From contig JALQBC010000008.1 in assembly GCA_023375675.1 (NCBI GenBank), forward strand, positions 1-64,000: 64,000 nt of DNA, in the 5' to 3' direction. Shown piece after piece: positions 45,159 to 57,453 of the stretch (position 1 is its first letter; each line of letters begins with the position of its first letter). The position numbers and the translations under genes were made by a program. The notes below the pieces were generated by a model. That model was given only the letters and a program-made list of their open reading frames with translations, did no database searches and was not told the origin of the DNA. This DNA comes from Cytospora piceicola (Eukaryota; Ascomycota; Sordariomycetes; Diaporthales; Cytosporaceae).

Positions 45159-46719
45159 ATGTCTGTTTCAAACGGCATATCATCGACCAACAGACCGGAA
45201 GGTTATACCGCCCTCGTGTTCGGCGCCTCGGGGATTTCTGGCTGGGCTGTTATGCATAATCTTCTGATCTACCCCAGTCCGAACACCTTCCGCCGCATTA
45301 TTGGCCTTACCAACCGTCCCTTGTCTAAGGCAGAGGGAGATTTTCCTGATGATGACACGCGAATCGAGCTGTACTCTGGCATTGATCTGCGGCAGGAGTT
45401 GGAAGGGGTGACGACGCGGTTGACCAACACGGTTCCGATGGTAGAGGAGGTAACCCACGTCTATTACTGTGGTAAGTGAGCGAACAAGCAGGGACTGTAC
45501 TGTGTTACTTGACCTGATTGCACCTGGGATTGGCCAGCATCGAAGTTGACCAGTGCGTGCCGCAGCATATTCCAACGCCACGGCATACAGCGAGAATGTC
45601 ATGGCCATCCGCGACATTAATACCGGCATGACGTGCAACGCCGTGTATGCTTGTGCTGCAATCATGACCTCGTTGAAGTTCTTTGTGCTCCAGACAGGGA
45701 CCAATGTAGGTCGCCCTGCCCACGACATCTCTTGTTCCGGTATAATGTGATTTGACTGACAGTAGATGGTTGTAAGGCCTACGGCGTTGCCGTCTACCAG
45801 CATATAGACAAGATCCAGATCAACCCGCCGCTTCGAGAGTCAAACCCCCGCATCCCATCACCGTACGGTGACGAGATATTCTATTATGCACAGGTAGACG
45901 TTCTCAAGGAAGCGTCGAAAGGAAAGGAGTGGGGATGGTGTGAGGTCAGGCCGGATCAGATCATCGGTAAGTGGCTGGCTGACCGTGGCCAAACATCGAA
46001 GACCGGGGAGCCTCAAACAACTCGAGTCCCTAAGGCAGACTTCTGCTTCATAGATGTACCACCTGCGAGAGGCACGGCAGCTAACGTTGTGTGACCTTGG
46101 GTTTCACCCCACAGGAGCCGTACCTAACCCCACGAGCATGACATACGTCGAGCCGCTCGCGCTGTACCTGGCCCTATACCGGTTCATCCACGGGCCGGGC
46201 GCCGTAGTCAAGTTCCCGGGTACAGTGTCGAATTTCAACTACACATACACGGATTCGAGCCAAGATGTGATCGCGCGAGCCGAGATCTTCTTGTCGGTGC
46301 AAAAGCCAGGCGAAGCGAACGGCGAGGCGTTCAATGTTGCTGACACGGCGACTCCGGGCCCGTGGTCGGTGAAGTGGTCGATCGTTGCGGCATACTTTGG
46401 CCTTGAGGGTGCTGGGCCGGGTGACCTGGGCTGGGGGGCAATTGATGAATGGTGGTCTGCACACCATGAAGAATACCAGGAGATGTGCGACAAGTTCGGG
46501 CTGAAGAAGAGAAACATCGCACGAGAGACGTGGGTGTTGTTCAAGTGCGGGTTCACGTTGCTGGACAGGGATCGAGAGCTGAGTCTGGATAAGATCCGAG
46601 GCCTCGGGTTTGTGGAGGAAAGGAAGGTTGGCGAGGGACACACGTTGTCATTCGATCGGATGGCAGCATTGAAGGTGATACCGGCAAAGCAGGACTTGGA
46701 GAGTGTCAGTCCGCAGTAG
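45159..46719 (+). CDS. PRISE-type NAD(P)-dependent reductase (extended SDR)
   Basis: Four exons: 45159-45471, 45566-45705, 45777-45966 and 46115-46719 (1248 nt, 415 residues). A cytosolic Rossmann-fold reductase of the progesterone 5-beta-reductase/iridoid-synthase-like group, which reduces enones with NADPH. Features: cofactor loop ALVFGASGISGWAVMHNLL near residue 20, VTHVYYCAYSNATAYSEN, FFVLQTGTNAYGVAVYQHID, NPRIPSPYGDEIFYYAQVD (Tyr and Lys region), KEWGWCEVRPDQIIGAVPNP, YTYTDSSQDVIARAEI, FNVADTATPGPWSVKW. All blocks are in order and in frame. An alternating TA tract lies upstream at 44991-45014. Fungal members often belong to secondary metabolism, but no cluster partner is seen here. Confidence 0.9.
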
Positions 46720-48776
46720 TGAGTGTAGCACGGTCACGTCACACTTTGCACGCGAGCACCACGTGTGGGTGGACAGCCGCGGGACTACATAGTAATGACC
46801 TCGATATCGCAGTGACAGGATGCCCTCTCTTCTTGTTGTCTGAAACCCTTCCCCATTCCCCCTCTTCTAACTTACTTAGGTAGGTAGAGTGGCTACATGG
46901 TCTTCAGGCCTCCCTTGACGCGTGTAACTCCGCACACCAGAAATCAGGGCGTGTCATCGTTGTGACAAGCGAGTTTGACTGACGGTCGCAGACACGGGAA
47001 TACACAGGAGAGTCTAGAACACATGGGCACATGAATATATATGTACGAGAAACAGAACAAAATAAAGTTGCATGATGGAGACACGGACGGACACGAAGCC
47101 TGGGGGGTACTGTGTGAGTACGGATCCATAGTTGCAGATCGGATATCGGCTCATACGAATCACAATGTCGTATGGGATCCGTGCAGGACATACATACATA
47201 CATACATACATACGTAGGTACCTACATATGTAGGTTCGTTTCTTATTTACGTAGGCACTTACATATCTAGGTACTTAAATACTTCGTTCCCTTTCTACGA
47301 GCCTCCTTTTCCTCTTCCGGATGCTTTAGTCCACTGGTATGTACCTACTTAAGTACTTAAGTACCTAGGTGAAGCACACTAATTGCCCCAGGTGAGCACT
47401 CAGATACCCGATGTCTAGGTAGATATGTACGTACGGGCGCAGTACTCAAGTATCTTTCGGGGCGTATCCGTGCGTAAAGGTACTAGGCGACTTACGTGAG
47501 GTACGTGATAGACAAGTAGATCTGGCGATCCGGCCAGTCACAAGGTCTTAGCCCGGCCCCCACATGCTGCTTTACCACCAATCAGATACCGTATATTCTC
47601 AACCAAGGGATATTCCCTGTCGAGTCGTCAGCCCGCTAGTCTCGATTCAGGATATTTCGGGATTCCCAAGGATGGCGCTGTTATCACAGTAACTGTTGTT
47701 GGTGAGTACTGGCGCGCAGCAACTGTTAGCGTTGGAATGGCTGCAATCCTGCCTTCTTATTATTATTATTGTCATTGGAATTCCTCCCGCCGCCTTTTTC
47801 GCCCGTGCCACCACCCACAGATAAACTTGGAAAGAGACGGAGAGAGAGAAGAGAGAGAGAGAGAGAGACAGGCAGGCATACCACACACCACACCACACCA
47901 CACCACACCACACTACACTACACTACACTACATACACTACACTACACTACACCACACGCGGACACACTCTCTTCCTCTTTCTCACCCTTCAATTCCCTCC
48001 GCTCCCTTTCTCTCCCTTGCGGTCCCCTCAAACCTACCAGCGACAGCAACAGCAACGGCAACGAACAATAACGTTAATCACAACAACACAACAAACATCC
48101 CACGCTCGTTTTGACCCAGACGGAGTACGCTACGACGAATATACCCACGAGATACCCACGACTCCCAGATCCCACCCTACTCAGCTCACGATCCAAAGAT
48201 CCGTCCATCCATCCCTGCATTCGCTCAGCCACCGGATCCCTACAAATACGCTCTCGGCATCAAGTTCACTTGGCCCTGCCCGGATTCCACCAAACGAAAC
48301 ACTCCCGATCTGTCCGGCCTACCCACCTCTGCCATCGCCGTCACCATCACCTCTTGATCAACATATCCGGAGGCCACAACGACGTACCATTGTTCGACGG
48401 GCACCGACACGGGTTACAGTAGACGGACTGAAGCGCCGAGGCACCAGCATAATACAAAAGAGGAGGACAAGCGACCACGAGAATAATACATTCATACATA
48501 CATATACATACATACATACCATCACCCATCGTACGTACGCGAAAACCTGCAAGAGGGAAACGAAACGAACCCAAATTCAGGGTCGCCCTGCGCCCAGAAA
48601 CGAAACGATCGATACCCACCAAAATCATTTGGCCGAGCACTTTCGGGCTTCTGTACAAAACAACCCACATATACAACCAATCCACCAACCAACCGACCTG
48701 AACTTGTTCCGGCTGTATGCACACACCATACGAGATCGATATATTGTAATAAATAATCTCTGCATCAACCTCCAAT
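46720..48776. other. Long intergenic/leader region with microsatellites
   Basis: Contains CATA repeats (about 47190-47212), clustered GTACCTA/TAGGTAC palindromes (47205-47480), a GAGA tract (about 47835-47870) and a CACAC/ACTAC pentanucleotide array (47880-47962). From about 47960 it is C- and A-rich like a long 5' leader of the next gene, with an upstream open frame of 266 codons (48017-48817) of low-complexity composition that I do not regard as a protein gene. Confidence 0.5.
47830..47962. repeat. GA and CACAC/ACTAC microsatellites
   Basis: GAGAGAGA-type purine repeat from about 47830 to 47870, then about 15 near-perfect pentanucleotides that change from CACAC to ACTAC midway. They lie 0.8-0.95 kb upstream of the membrane-protein start and are expected to be length-variable between strains. 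Confidence 0.8.
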
Positions 48777-49754
48777 ATGGGTATGTAACCTGTTGTCCTC
48801 TCCCCCGGTGGTCCTGAGAAGAAGGAAGCATCATCAACATCGAATCACTCCGGTATCATCTCCCTTACCATTCTCAAACCCGGCCCCGTTCTCCATCTTC
48901 CCTCCGTGTTACCCTCGCCATCTTCAACCGCCACCCACCACGACCACGACCACGACCACATGCACCTACCACCAGAGTCGCAGGTTCATGATCTACTAGC
49001 TAACATCACCACCCAGCGACAACGACCCTCATCCCCTTCGCCAACCTCCCCGCCTGTGCCACTTCCTGCGGCCCACTTTACGACGTTAACGGCGCCTGTG
49101 TACCACCCGCAGCGGCGAGCGCCGCCGCCTCCGTCTACGATGCCTGTTTCTGCTCCGACTCCCGACTAGCAGCCTTCTCGTCCACAACTGCCGGCGTGTG
49201 CGATGCCGCGTGTGCGGCCACCCCTAGCGCATACAACAGCATCACTAGCTGGTACAACAGCCTTTGCGCCACTGACGGGGCCGCCGCCGCTGTGTCGACG
49301 ACAACCAGCGGTTCCGGCTCGGGCAAGAGTTCCTCGAGCAGCTCAAGTTCAAGTTCAAGCGGTGGTGGTGGCTGGTACATGTCCCCTTCCCTTCTGCCCC
49401 CGTACCTTTACTGACCCATACTTTTTCAGGGTCTCATCCCACTGGCAATGGGTCATTTTCATTGTCGTGATGGTCGTCGGTATCGCAGGCATCTGGATAG
49501 GCGCGGCCTTCTGGCGACGTCACTACCTCCGCAACAAGGATCGACAGTACTCCCTCGGCAAGAACCTCGCTCGTAGAACGGGCTCCGGCCAAAACCCATA
49601 CGGCGGTCCCATGAGTGGCACGCCCGACAGATCGCAGGGCTCCATGAGCTCACGCCCAGGAATGTTCATGCCGGCGCCCATTGGTGCGTCTAACATGTCC
49701 CATGAGAAACCACCCAAGGGCAAGAAGAAGTGGACCGTTACGGGAAGGACGTGA
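48777..49754 (+). CDS. Eight-cysteine single-pass membrane protein
   Basis: Three exons: 48777-48780 (ATG plus one base), 49017-49374 and 49430-49754 (687 nt, 228 residues). Splicing the 236-bp first intron gives MATTTLIPFANLPACATSCG. The ectodomain has eight Cys spaced C-x3-C, C, C-x-C, C, C, C (ending SWYNSLC), recalling CFEM-like domains, then a Ser/Gly linker (STTTSGSGSGKSSSSS...). The single TM segment is HWQWVIFIVVMVVGIAGIWI (about 125-147). The cytosolic tail starts with basic RRHYLRNKDRQYS and has PYGGPMSGTP and a basic C-terminus KGKKKWTVTGRT. This architecture is a recognised but functionally undefined ascomycete family; surface sensing or a wall role is possible. Confidence 0.85.
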
Positions 49755-50653
49755 GACATGAAGGGAGCAGGTATTCGCGGTGTCGTCTTGTAATGAGGCA
49801 AAAGGACTGGGAAGATTTACGTACAGAAGAAGGGCGGAGAGGAACAGTGATTGTGGCTCTGACCAGGTGTTCATTCCATGCTATCCTCACCCCCCTCTGA
49901 CGACTGGGTTGACTTAAAAAGGAAAAAGGACGGCGGACTGGCGTCCTGTTTGCTAATCTTGGTGATGTTTGCTACAAGAGGCGTTCTCTATTTTGGACTT
50001 GGACGATTCGACGGAACATCTATTCTGCCCTATCAAGGTAGCACATGCGTTTTTTATGAATGGATCTTTGTGGGCGCCATCGCAATAACCGGGTTTTGTT
50101 TCTATTGTTCCAGATTTTTTGTTGTATTCTTACACCTCAGAAACGTACTCATGTCTCCAAAGTTGATAACATTGACGGCAGCCCCGATGCCTCCTGACGG
50201 ACGGCGAGCTCAGGGGGGCTTCATGATCACGCGACAAGTCGATCTCAGGTCGCACACTCGAGTGTTGCTGGGAGTGACGATCATGGCAGACCCGGCAGCG
50301 TTGAGATTTGAAAAGGGCCTGGTTCAATGTAGATGAGACAAAGATGGGTCCATTCCTAAAGAGCAATCAAGGGTGTCCGGTGGGTCATACTAATACTGCG
50401 CGCTCGAAATAAAAACACCTTTGCCTCTAATAAGTCTGTTGTATGGATTCTAGGTCTTCATGTTTGGTGTCGCGCCATCTACTTTTGCCACCTCTACTCC
50501 AATGTCCATCTCCGTTCTGTTATATGCAAAATCATTGTCCATTTTTCCATGCGAGAAAACATGTGTGTGCTCTCCAATTTCAACCATGCCGTTTGCCGAC
50601 CTGCCCGCGGGGGGGGGGGGGGGCTATTCAAGCTTCAACAATGCATCGCCGTT
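49755..50653. other. Convergent intergenic region
   Basis: Nearly 900 bp between converging 3' ends. A run of 13 G (50610-50622) lies just beyond the debranching-enzyme stop. The frame 49878-50336 plus has no similarity I recognise and no coding bias. No RNA gene seen. Confidence 0.45.
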
Positions 50654-53600
50654 TCAAGTCGAGATACGCAGTTTGTTCAACATGGTCTCATTCCCACCAT
50701 CCTGGTACTCCGCAGCATCCATGTAGACATCAATCAGGCAACTAGCCGACCAAGCTTGGGTGGGGCACTGTGAGATATCTCGTCAGCGCAAATGCTCCTT
50801 CAAGCCTCTAGAAATCCTCCTTCCATCAGGGTCGACCAAGATGGGGAGGGAAAGGGTTCACTTACACTGTCGCCGCAGAAATCTCCGCTCTTCTGCGTTA
50901 ATTCTGCCAATCCAGCCCAAGGATTACTCTTGATCATTTCCTTGCACCCCATCAATCTCTTTGTGACTTGCTGGAACGCCTCCGTCCTGCCCTCGACATC
51001 CTTGGGGTCCCTCCTCATCAAATCAAACATGAGTAGCGCACGCAGGAAATAGCCCGTGGGCCACAACCATTCGGGACCTTGGTGGTAGTTTCTCCCTTTT
51101 GACGTAGCAAAGGCGTCTGAATCTTCAGAATTGATATAGTACGGCCTGTAGTTGAGGTCGGCAGGGTCGAGAGTGGCCATACCCGTCGGTCCGCGGAGAA
51201 CACCGTCCGCGAAGACGAGCGCGCTCATGGCGTGCTCGGGAACGAAAAGATCAGGGGCGGCGGTCATGGCGATGGGGAAGTTGGGCCGGAGTTGGTAGTC
51301 TTCGTACTCCTTGCCCGACCTGTACAAGTCCTTGTAGATGCCGCGTCGGTTGACAATCGCCGAGTTTATATCGTACTTTGCGTCGTCCTCTCCGCTGCGT
51401 GGGACGTAATAGCACCGTTCGAAATTGGCCTTGATGAGATCTGCCCACTCCTTGAAATTGATGGTTGACTTGTCGGCTTTGGTCACAGAGTCGTACTTGA
51501 ATTTGCCTTGCTCCGACAGGGCCTGCACCCATCGCAGTGTAGAGTAACACAATCCCGTGATCTCCACCGCAGCACCGTCTCTTGGTGTGCCCGGGACACC
51601 CTTGGACCCAGCGCGTTCAGACTCGCCCATCTTGTCCATCCACGTGCCACAATTGGACTGGTTGCCGCCGAAGATGAAACCGTTGCTCCAATCGACCTTG
51701 ATCTCGATGTTAAAGCCTTCGTCTTTCATCTGTGAATCGATTTGTGGGCCTGCGTTGGCCTCACGGAAGGACATGCCCTCTGCGTGCCTCTGCAGAGCTT
51801 CCTGGATGACGTCCTCCATGGTCGACTCGGTGCTGTAGGCACGAGAATCTTCCGCGTCGAACCACGTGTCATCGTAGGGAAGGAATCGGCGTTTCGTCGT
51901 TGCCTTGAGGATATCAAGGCCGTTGGGTGCCATTTTGGTATACTCCTGGACGCACTGTAGGAAGAACCAGATAGAATCGCGGGAGTTGTAGCGGGGTGTA
52001 TTTCCTGAGGCGAGGAGGTTGGGGATCATTCCGTGCTTGAGGACGCTGGCAAAAGCGAGGATGTGCTCCTTCGCCTCGTCAAAACGACCTGTACCGAGGA
52101 GAAGACCCCGGAGGGAGATGAAGACATCGCGGCCCCAACAGCGTGCCCACTCCACAGCGAAGTGAGGTAGACCTGCGGCGAGTGACGGCACAAGAGTTTG
52201 GGGGTAGAGAGAGCCGGACTTGACTATTCCAAGCTCCTGCACACTGACCATGGCCAGGCTCTGCAGAAACCACTGGCCCGTCTGGACATTGCTATTCATG
52301 AGGGAAATGCCGCGCTCCCAAGCTGCCATGTACGCGGTGCGCAAGACAAGGCCAAAGTAACGAGGCAAGAGGAAGCTGGGGATTTTGCGAATAGCATCGA
52401 ACCGCTCCCTGAGCCAGGTCGTCGGCTTGCCCAGGCGAGGGTACAAATCAGACTTGGACGCGCGTTCTAGACGGCCAATGGTGTAGTCTAGCGCCCACTG
52501 GCCATCCCGCAAGTTCTGACACAGAGGATGGGCGAGATTGTTGTCCCGGATGACGTCTTTCAGTATACTCCACCACCCTTGCAGGCCGGCGAAGACAAGC
52601 TTTCCGTGGCCTGGGATGTCGTATACACCATCTCGCCCTTCACTGGAATCACGCTCTTCAGCCTCACAGCGGTAGAGGAGGAAGTTGAGGTCAATAAGAT
52701 CCAACTCCCCGAAAGCCTCCTTCGCCCCCGCCGTGACAAAGGTATCGAGACCTGCCGAATGTTCGGCGGCGGGGATCCATGTCTCGAAGAGAGCAATGCT
52801 TCCTGGCGGGAATCGATCGCGGACAGTGATGACCGTGTCATCACCCTTGGCATCGATGCGGACACCGGGGAGGTCAACGACGCGGGAAGGTAGGCCACGT
52901 AACAACTTCTCGTCGTCGAAGACCTCCTTCTTGGCTTCATCACTGGTATCGACCTCGAGCATCCAGCTGCCCAGGTGTCGAACCTTCGTCCCAGCGAGGT
53001 GGACTGGGCTAAAAGCGCCATTGCCGTTACCGTAACCCGGGAATGCAGTGTGGGCGATGAGAAAATAGCCCTTGCGAGACTCGGGGTGGACCCTGTGTAC
53101 GGTGACGTATTCATCCTCGTGATGGATGAAGGTCTCATCGTAGCCATCCTTGCCCATCAGTGTGTGGATCTGGTTCAAGAGCTTCTTGACACCGCCGATG
53201 CCGTTCTTTCCACCTCCGGTCTTAACCTCGTTGTTACTGGACGACTCCGAGGTGTATAATCTCGTCTCGCTAACCAAGTCAATGATCTTAGGGTAGATCT
53301 CGTCGTACCCCATAACACTGCCTGTCGCACTGGCACACATGTTGACCAGGGCGGCATTGGGAAGAGTATCCCGTGCGTCTCTCTTCTGCGCTGGTGTTTC
53401 GTTGTCATGTGTACAGTCCATGAACAAGGCTTGTACAGGCACAGGCTTGATACGTCGGATTATCTCCCTCGTCAGCTTCGGGTCGCCGTTACTCGTCGAG
53501 CCATTCTGCCCTGTGGGAGATGTGGGAGGCCTGCTGTCGCTCTTCGATATCTCGTCCACCTCGAAACTACCGATGGGACGACCTCCGTGACGATGGACTA

Positions 53601-55525
53601 GGCGGCTGAGTTCTCCAGTACTCCAAGCCTGCATGGCCTCGCGAATGAGTGAACTCAGACCGAGCCTCTTTACGAAGACGTAGTCCATCTCCTCGGAGCC
53701 GGAGAAGAGCTCAGCGACAACGTAAAGGTCGGGCCTAATCCGCCTAGCCTCGTCGAGGATATGCTCAGCTACGTGAAGTGGGGTAGAATGGCAGTTGTCT
53801 ATGCGGAAACCAGCAAAGTATTTAGCCAGCATACGAGCGTACTTGGTCATGTGGTCCCATAGAAAAGGACTGTCTTCAGGCCCTTTTCCGTACCGCAACT
53901 TGACACAATCACCCCAGACAATGACCTCGCGGCGCAGATACACCCGGGAATCAGGACCAGCGTTGTCGACGAGCGCGTTGCCACCCCAGACCCAGCCGTT
54001 GTTCACAAGAGCGAGGTCCTCCTTCCTGTGCTTGGCCGTCCTTTCGTTCGTTGGCAGGCGTGTGAAGTATGACTCGATCAGGGGGCTCTGAGTACTGATT
54101 GGGCCCATCTTCGGACCATGCTCGTCAAGGCGGCAGTACTTAATCCGGTTGAAAAGTTGGTCGAGAATCACAGCGGACTCAGAGTCGTATTCCTGGTAGA
54201 AAGAAACATTGACCAAGTCCAAGGCTGCGGCAAGTTTCACCCGAGCTTCGGTCTTTTGTGCATCGCTGGCCGACTCGAACTTCCCGATGATGGCCGTGAT
54301 ATAGGCAGCGCCAACCTCTGGCCTGAGCCTTCGGCGGAATCGTTCGCCCATGCGATCTGTGCCCTCAAGTCCGGATCGAGCGAACGCGGCTTGTTCTTCG
54401 ACAGCCCCGGCGGGCAGCTTCAGAGCAGCATCGTCCACCTTCCCGTCTGCCCATGCCTTGACACCAGCGTCTGCATCGCGATCAACATCGCAGACATAGT
54501 ACTCCCACATCCGAATCTCACTGAGCACAGCCTTGACAGCATCCATGATCTTCAACAAGTCATCGGCTGTCTTGAGATTCGTCGGCAAGCCGAGCTTCTC
54601 CAGATTGTAGCCAAGCTCAAGCAGCTTAGTATCCAGCAGGTAAGCCGACTCAAGCCATGGGGCCGTGGTCAGATTATAGGCGGCATCAGGATGCTCGAGA
54701 AGCCAGGCGGCATTGCTCGCCGTGTGGTTGAGGACGATATCCGTCAAGCTCAAGAGTGAGTGGTTCTTCTCCAGGCTGTGGACCAGTTTCTTGACGTCTT
54801 TCTCGCCGGCAGGGAAGCATTCAGGGTCGAACGCGAGCTGGTCGTACAGACTGTAGGGAGAGTTGGACTCTCCACGGATCTGCAAAGGGGTGAAGTGGAT
54901 CATGTTGTAGCCCCTGTTACTGATGCCGGCGAGGTGCTTCTCCCAGTCGTGGGGGTACTTGCCCATGAATTTGCTGAGGATGGAGAAGACGGACAATGCC
55001 GGCAGAGGCAAGGGTGAGCCGTCCAGAGTCAGCCGTGGAGCCACGTCGATGTAGTAGAATGGGGACTGCTGTTTCTCCTCGGCGACGGTGCCATCCTTGA
55101 GCTCACCGGACAGCTCCGGCAGAGCTGCGTAAGTGATATAGTAGGTGTAAGGCCCGGGCTGGTAGATGGGGACGGATATCTCTATGTCGCGAGTGAAATC
55201 GGGGACCAGCCTGGGCCATTGAGACGAACGTCAGCAGGAGAAGCTCAATTGAAGCATAATTTCTGAAGCTTATGCTTCTGAAGAAAGGGGGAATATCTGG
55301 GCTCACATACGGGTACTCTCTGAAGCTGTGCCTGTGGAACTCTTTCCCCTGCTCTGGTATGTTCACCCATAGGCTTCCATGACGGCAGATGCTGGATGTG
55401 CCCTCGATGGTGAAGCGGATGACGACGGGATCGTGTGTCTTGGGGGCAATATAGACATACTGGCCAGCCACATCGGGCGAGCCGTCGTCGTTGAGGGGCA
55501 GTAGGTAGATTTCGTTGGACACCAT
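50654..55525 (-). CDS. GDB1: Glycogen debranching enzyme
   Basis: Cytosolic bifunctional enzyme (4-alpha-glucanotransferase plus amylo-alpha-1,6-glucosidase) that removes branch points in glycogen. Three exons: 55525-55311, 55210-50866 and 50767-50654 (4674 nt, 1557 residues; yeast Gdb1 is similar in length). Start MVSNEIYLLPLNDDGSPDVA (55525; another Met lies 5 codons upstream). The glucanotransferase half carries NRGYNMIHFTPLQIRG, GFRIDNCHSTPLHVAEHILD, VVAELFSGSEEMDYVFVKRL and MDCTHDNETPAQKRDA. The glucosidase half carries GRDVFISLRGLLLGTGRFDE, NLLASGNTPRYNSRDSIWFF and NGFIFGGNQSNCGTWMDKMG. The last exon, easily missed, encodes CPTQAWSASCLIDVYMDAAE to the stop. Intact housekeeping gene. Confidence 0.96.
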
Positions 55526-57453
55526 GGTTTTTGGTATCATGTTGTCAAGACAGAGAAAGCTGCCCCGCGCTGAGCTGGGCGAGTTTTGGGCATGGACATG
55601 CACATGCACGTGTCCGGTCTGGAGGGGCAGAGGGGCTCTGGGGAGGGGCCCTGGGGGTAAAGACGGAGGTCGGGAACAAGTCCAAGAAGATCGGCGATCG
55701 ACACAGCTGGTTGCTGTGCTGGTGCTTTGTTGGAGCTGTGGTTCTGGTTCTGTTGTCTAGCTCGGCAGCAACCTTGCAGCTAGAGGATGTGGCAAGTTTG
55801 GGCCAGTTTAAGGTTCAAGGTCTAGAATTCTTAGGTAGATACAAAGTACAGGGGAAGACGATGATGATGATGATGATGGTGATGATGTTGATAATAAAGA
55901 TTATGAAGATCTTCCTCTTCGTCTTCTTCTTCAATGGCAGAAACTTAGGTAAGGGTATCACGGTGTGGTGTGCTTGGGACGACCTGAACTATAAGAAGGG
56001 AAAGGGTTCAATGTTCGAAGGAAGAAGGAAGAGGAAACCGAAACGCTCAAGTCAGCAGTACCTACGTCCTAAATCTACCTAGGTAAGTAACCTTGGAACT
56101 TTCATGCCTTGTAGATACCAGGCAGTACCTACCTAGGTACTGTGAGATGGTTTCCAGTGAACCCGGAAAACGGGGGGGAGATGGTCTTCCATCCTTCCGC
56201 TTGGAAGCTTTGAGGCGCTAGCTGCACGAGTGATCGTAGTGCCTACCTGGTACTTGGGGGCGTAAGCCGTTGAAGGTAGGGAGAACCTTGGAACCTTGGA
56301 ACCTTGGAAGGTTTATGTGGTACGGGGTACTGGGTACTGAGTACGGGGTGATGGGTGCTGGCCCGGGGAAAGGACGGGGTGTGTACTACACCAGTTTGAT
56401 GATGATGATGATGATGAAGATGGATGATAGTTGACGGGCGATGGTGGAATGCGTGAGAAAGGCCCAATATGGCGGGCAGGAACCAACCAAACCAGCCCCG
56501 AGTACCGGGGCCCCTTCTTTTTTGGTGCCTACCGGGCCTACTTTGTAGGTATCTATGAAGTAGGTATGGTGTGGGGTTCCGGTCCGGGGCTGGGGCGGCC
56601 AGTAGGTACTTAGATACTTTAGTACCTGAGTGCTGAGCATCTACTTGACAACATGTTGGCGAAGATGCCGTCCGGGTCTGATACATGATACTGCTAAAGA
56701 CTGTACTGTCACTACCTAGGTAGTCCATGCCAAATTTGAACAACGCTGACGGCAGAAAGATAAAGAAAGATGCCGCGTGACAGGAACAGGAAAGGTCTGT
56801 CTCTCTTAGTTGCCCCGGGTGTTTCGTTGACTAATTGTTGAGGGTCCCCTCTCTGTTGTGAGAGATTTCCGAGTCCGTCTGTGCTCGAAGGCATATATAT
56901 GTGCTACCTAGGGTTCTGGGTACCTAGGTATACAGAACCGCAAAACTCGGGCGGGTGGCGCTGTCGCCTTCTCCGCGTGTCCTGTGCAAATTTGCCAACT
57001 TTCGAGGGGGAGGAACAAATCCCCATGGGGTTGTTGAGGGGTTGGGCACAAACCAAGACGTCATTGCGATATGTTATTTTTACCAAGGAGCTTTCATCCT
57101 TGGCCGGGGCCGGGGGTCGAGGCCGGGGCCGGAGCCAGAGCTCCTTTTGACCAGGATATTGGAACAAGGTGTCCTGTACACACCCGTGGACTTACCTACG
57201 TACCTACCTAGGTACCTAGGTACGTAGGTAGGTACAGAGTACACCAAGCACCTCTCTGTTCCTATCAATGTCCTGCTGTCAGATGGAATGAGGCCGTTGC
57301 AGTTCGAGACCCCCAGGTGTCGGTTTTGTTCTGTTCGATGTCTGGGCCATACCGGAATAGATCATATGAAGGTTTTGGTTTTGTGGTGAGGGCAGTCATG
57401 CATATGCGCTCAAGATGTCTTCATCCATCCAGCCACCTAGTCCACCTATCCAA
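55526..57453. other. Long intergenic region rich in ACCTAGGT palindromes
   Basis: 1.9 kb without a supported gene. Microsatellites: GATGAT at 55859-55885 and TGATGATGA at 56396-56420; CCTTGGAA is repeated at 56286-56310. CCTAGG palindromes occur at about 56081, 56132, 56715, 56907, 56923 and 57208-57222, the last within a near-perfect inverted repeat spanning 57191-57235. The debranching-enzyme promoter is expected in the left part. Confidence 0.55.
57191..57235. repeat. Near-perfect 45-bp inverted repeat of TACCTA/TAGGTA units
   Basis: The sequence runs from CTTACCTACGTACC through CTAGGTACCTAGG to GTAGGTAGGTAC and is almost its own reverse complement. It could form a long hairpin. Similar but shorter blocks recur in this half of the window. 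Confidence 0.75.

Noticed and set aside
45180..45803. 207-codon minus-strand frame
   Set aside because: It overlaps exons 1-3 and two introns of the reductase and shows no family features.
48017..48817. 266-codon plus-strand frame upstream of the eight-cysteine protein
   Set aside because: It is low-complexity, rich in His/Thr/Arg/Pro, and lies in a leader-like C/A-rich stretch running over the next gene's start and into its first intron; chance openness is more likely.
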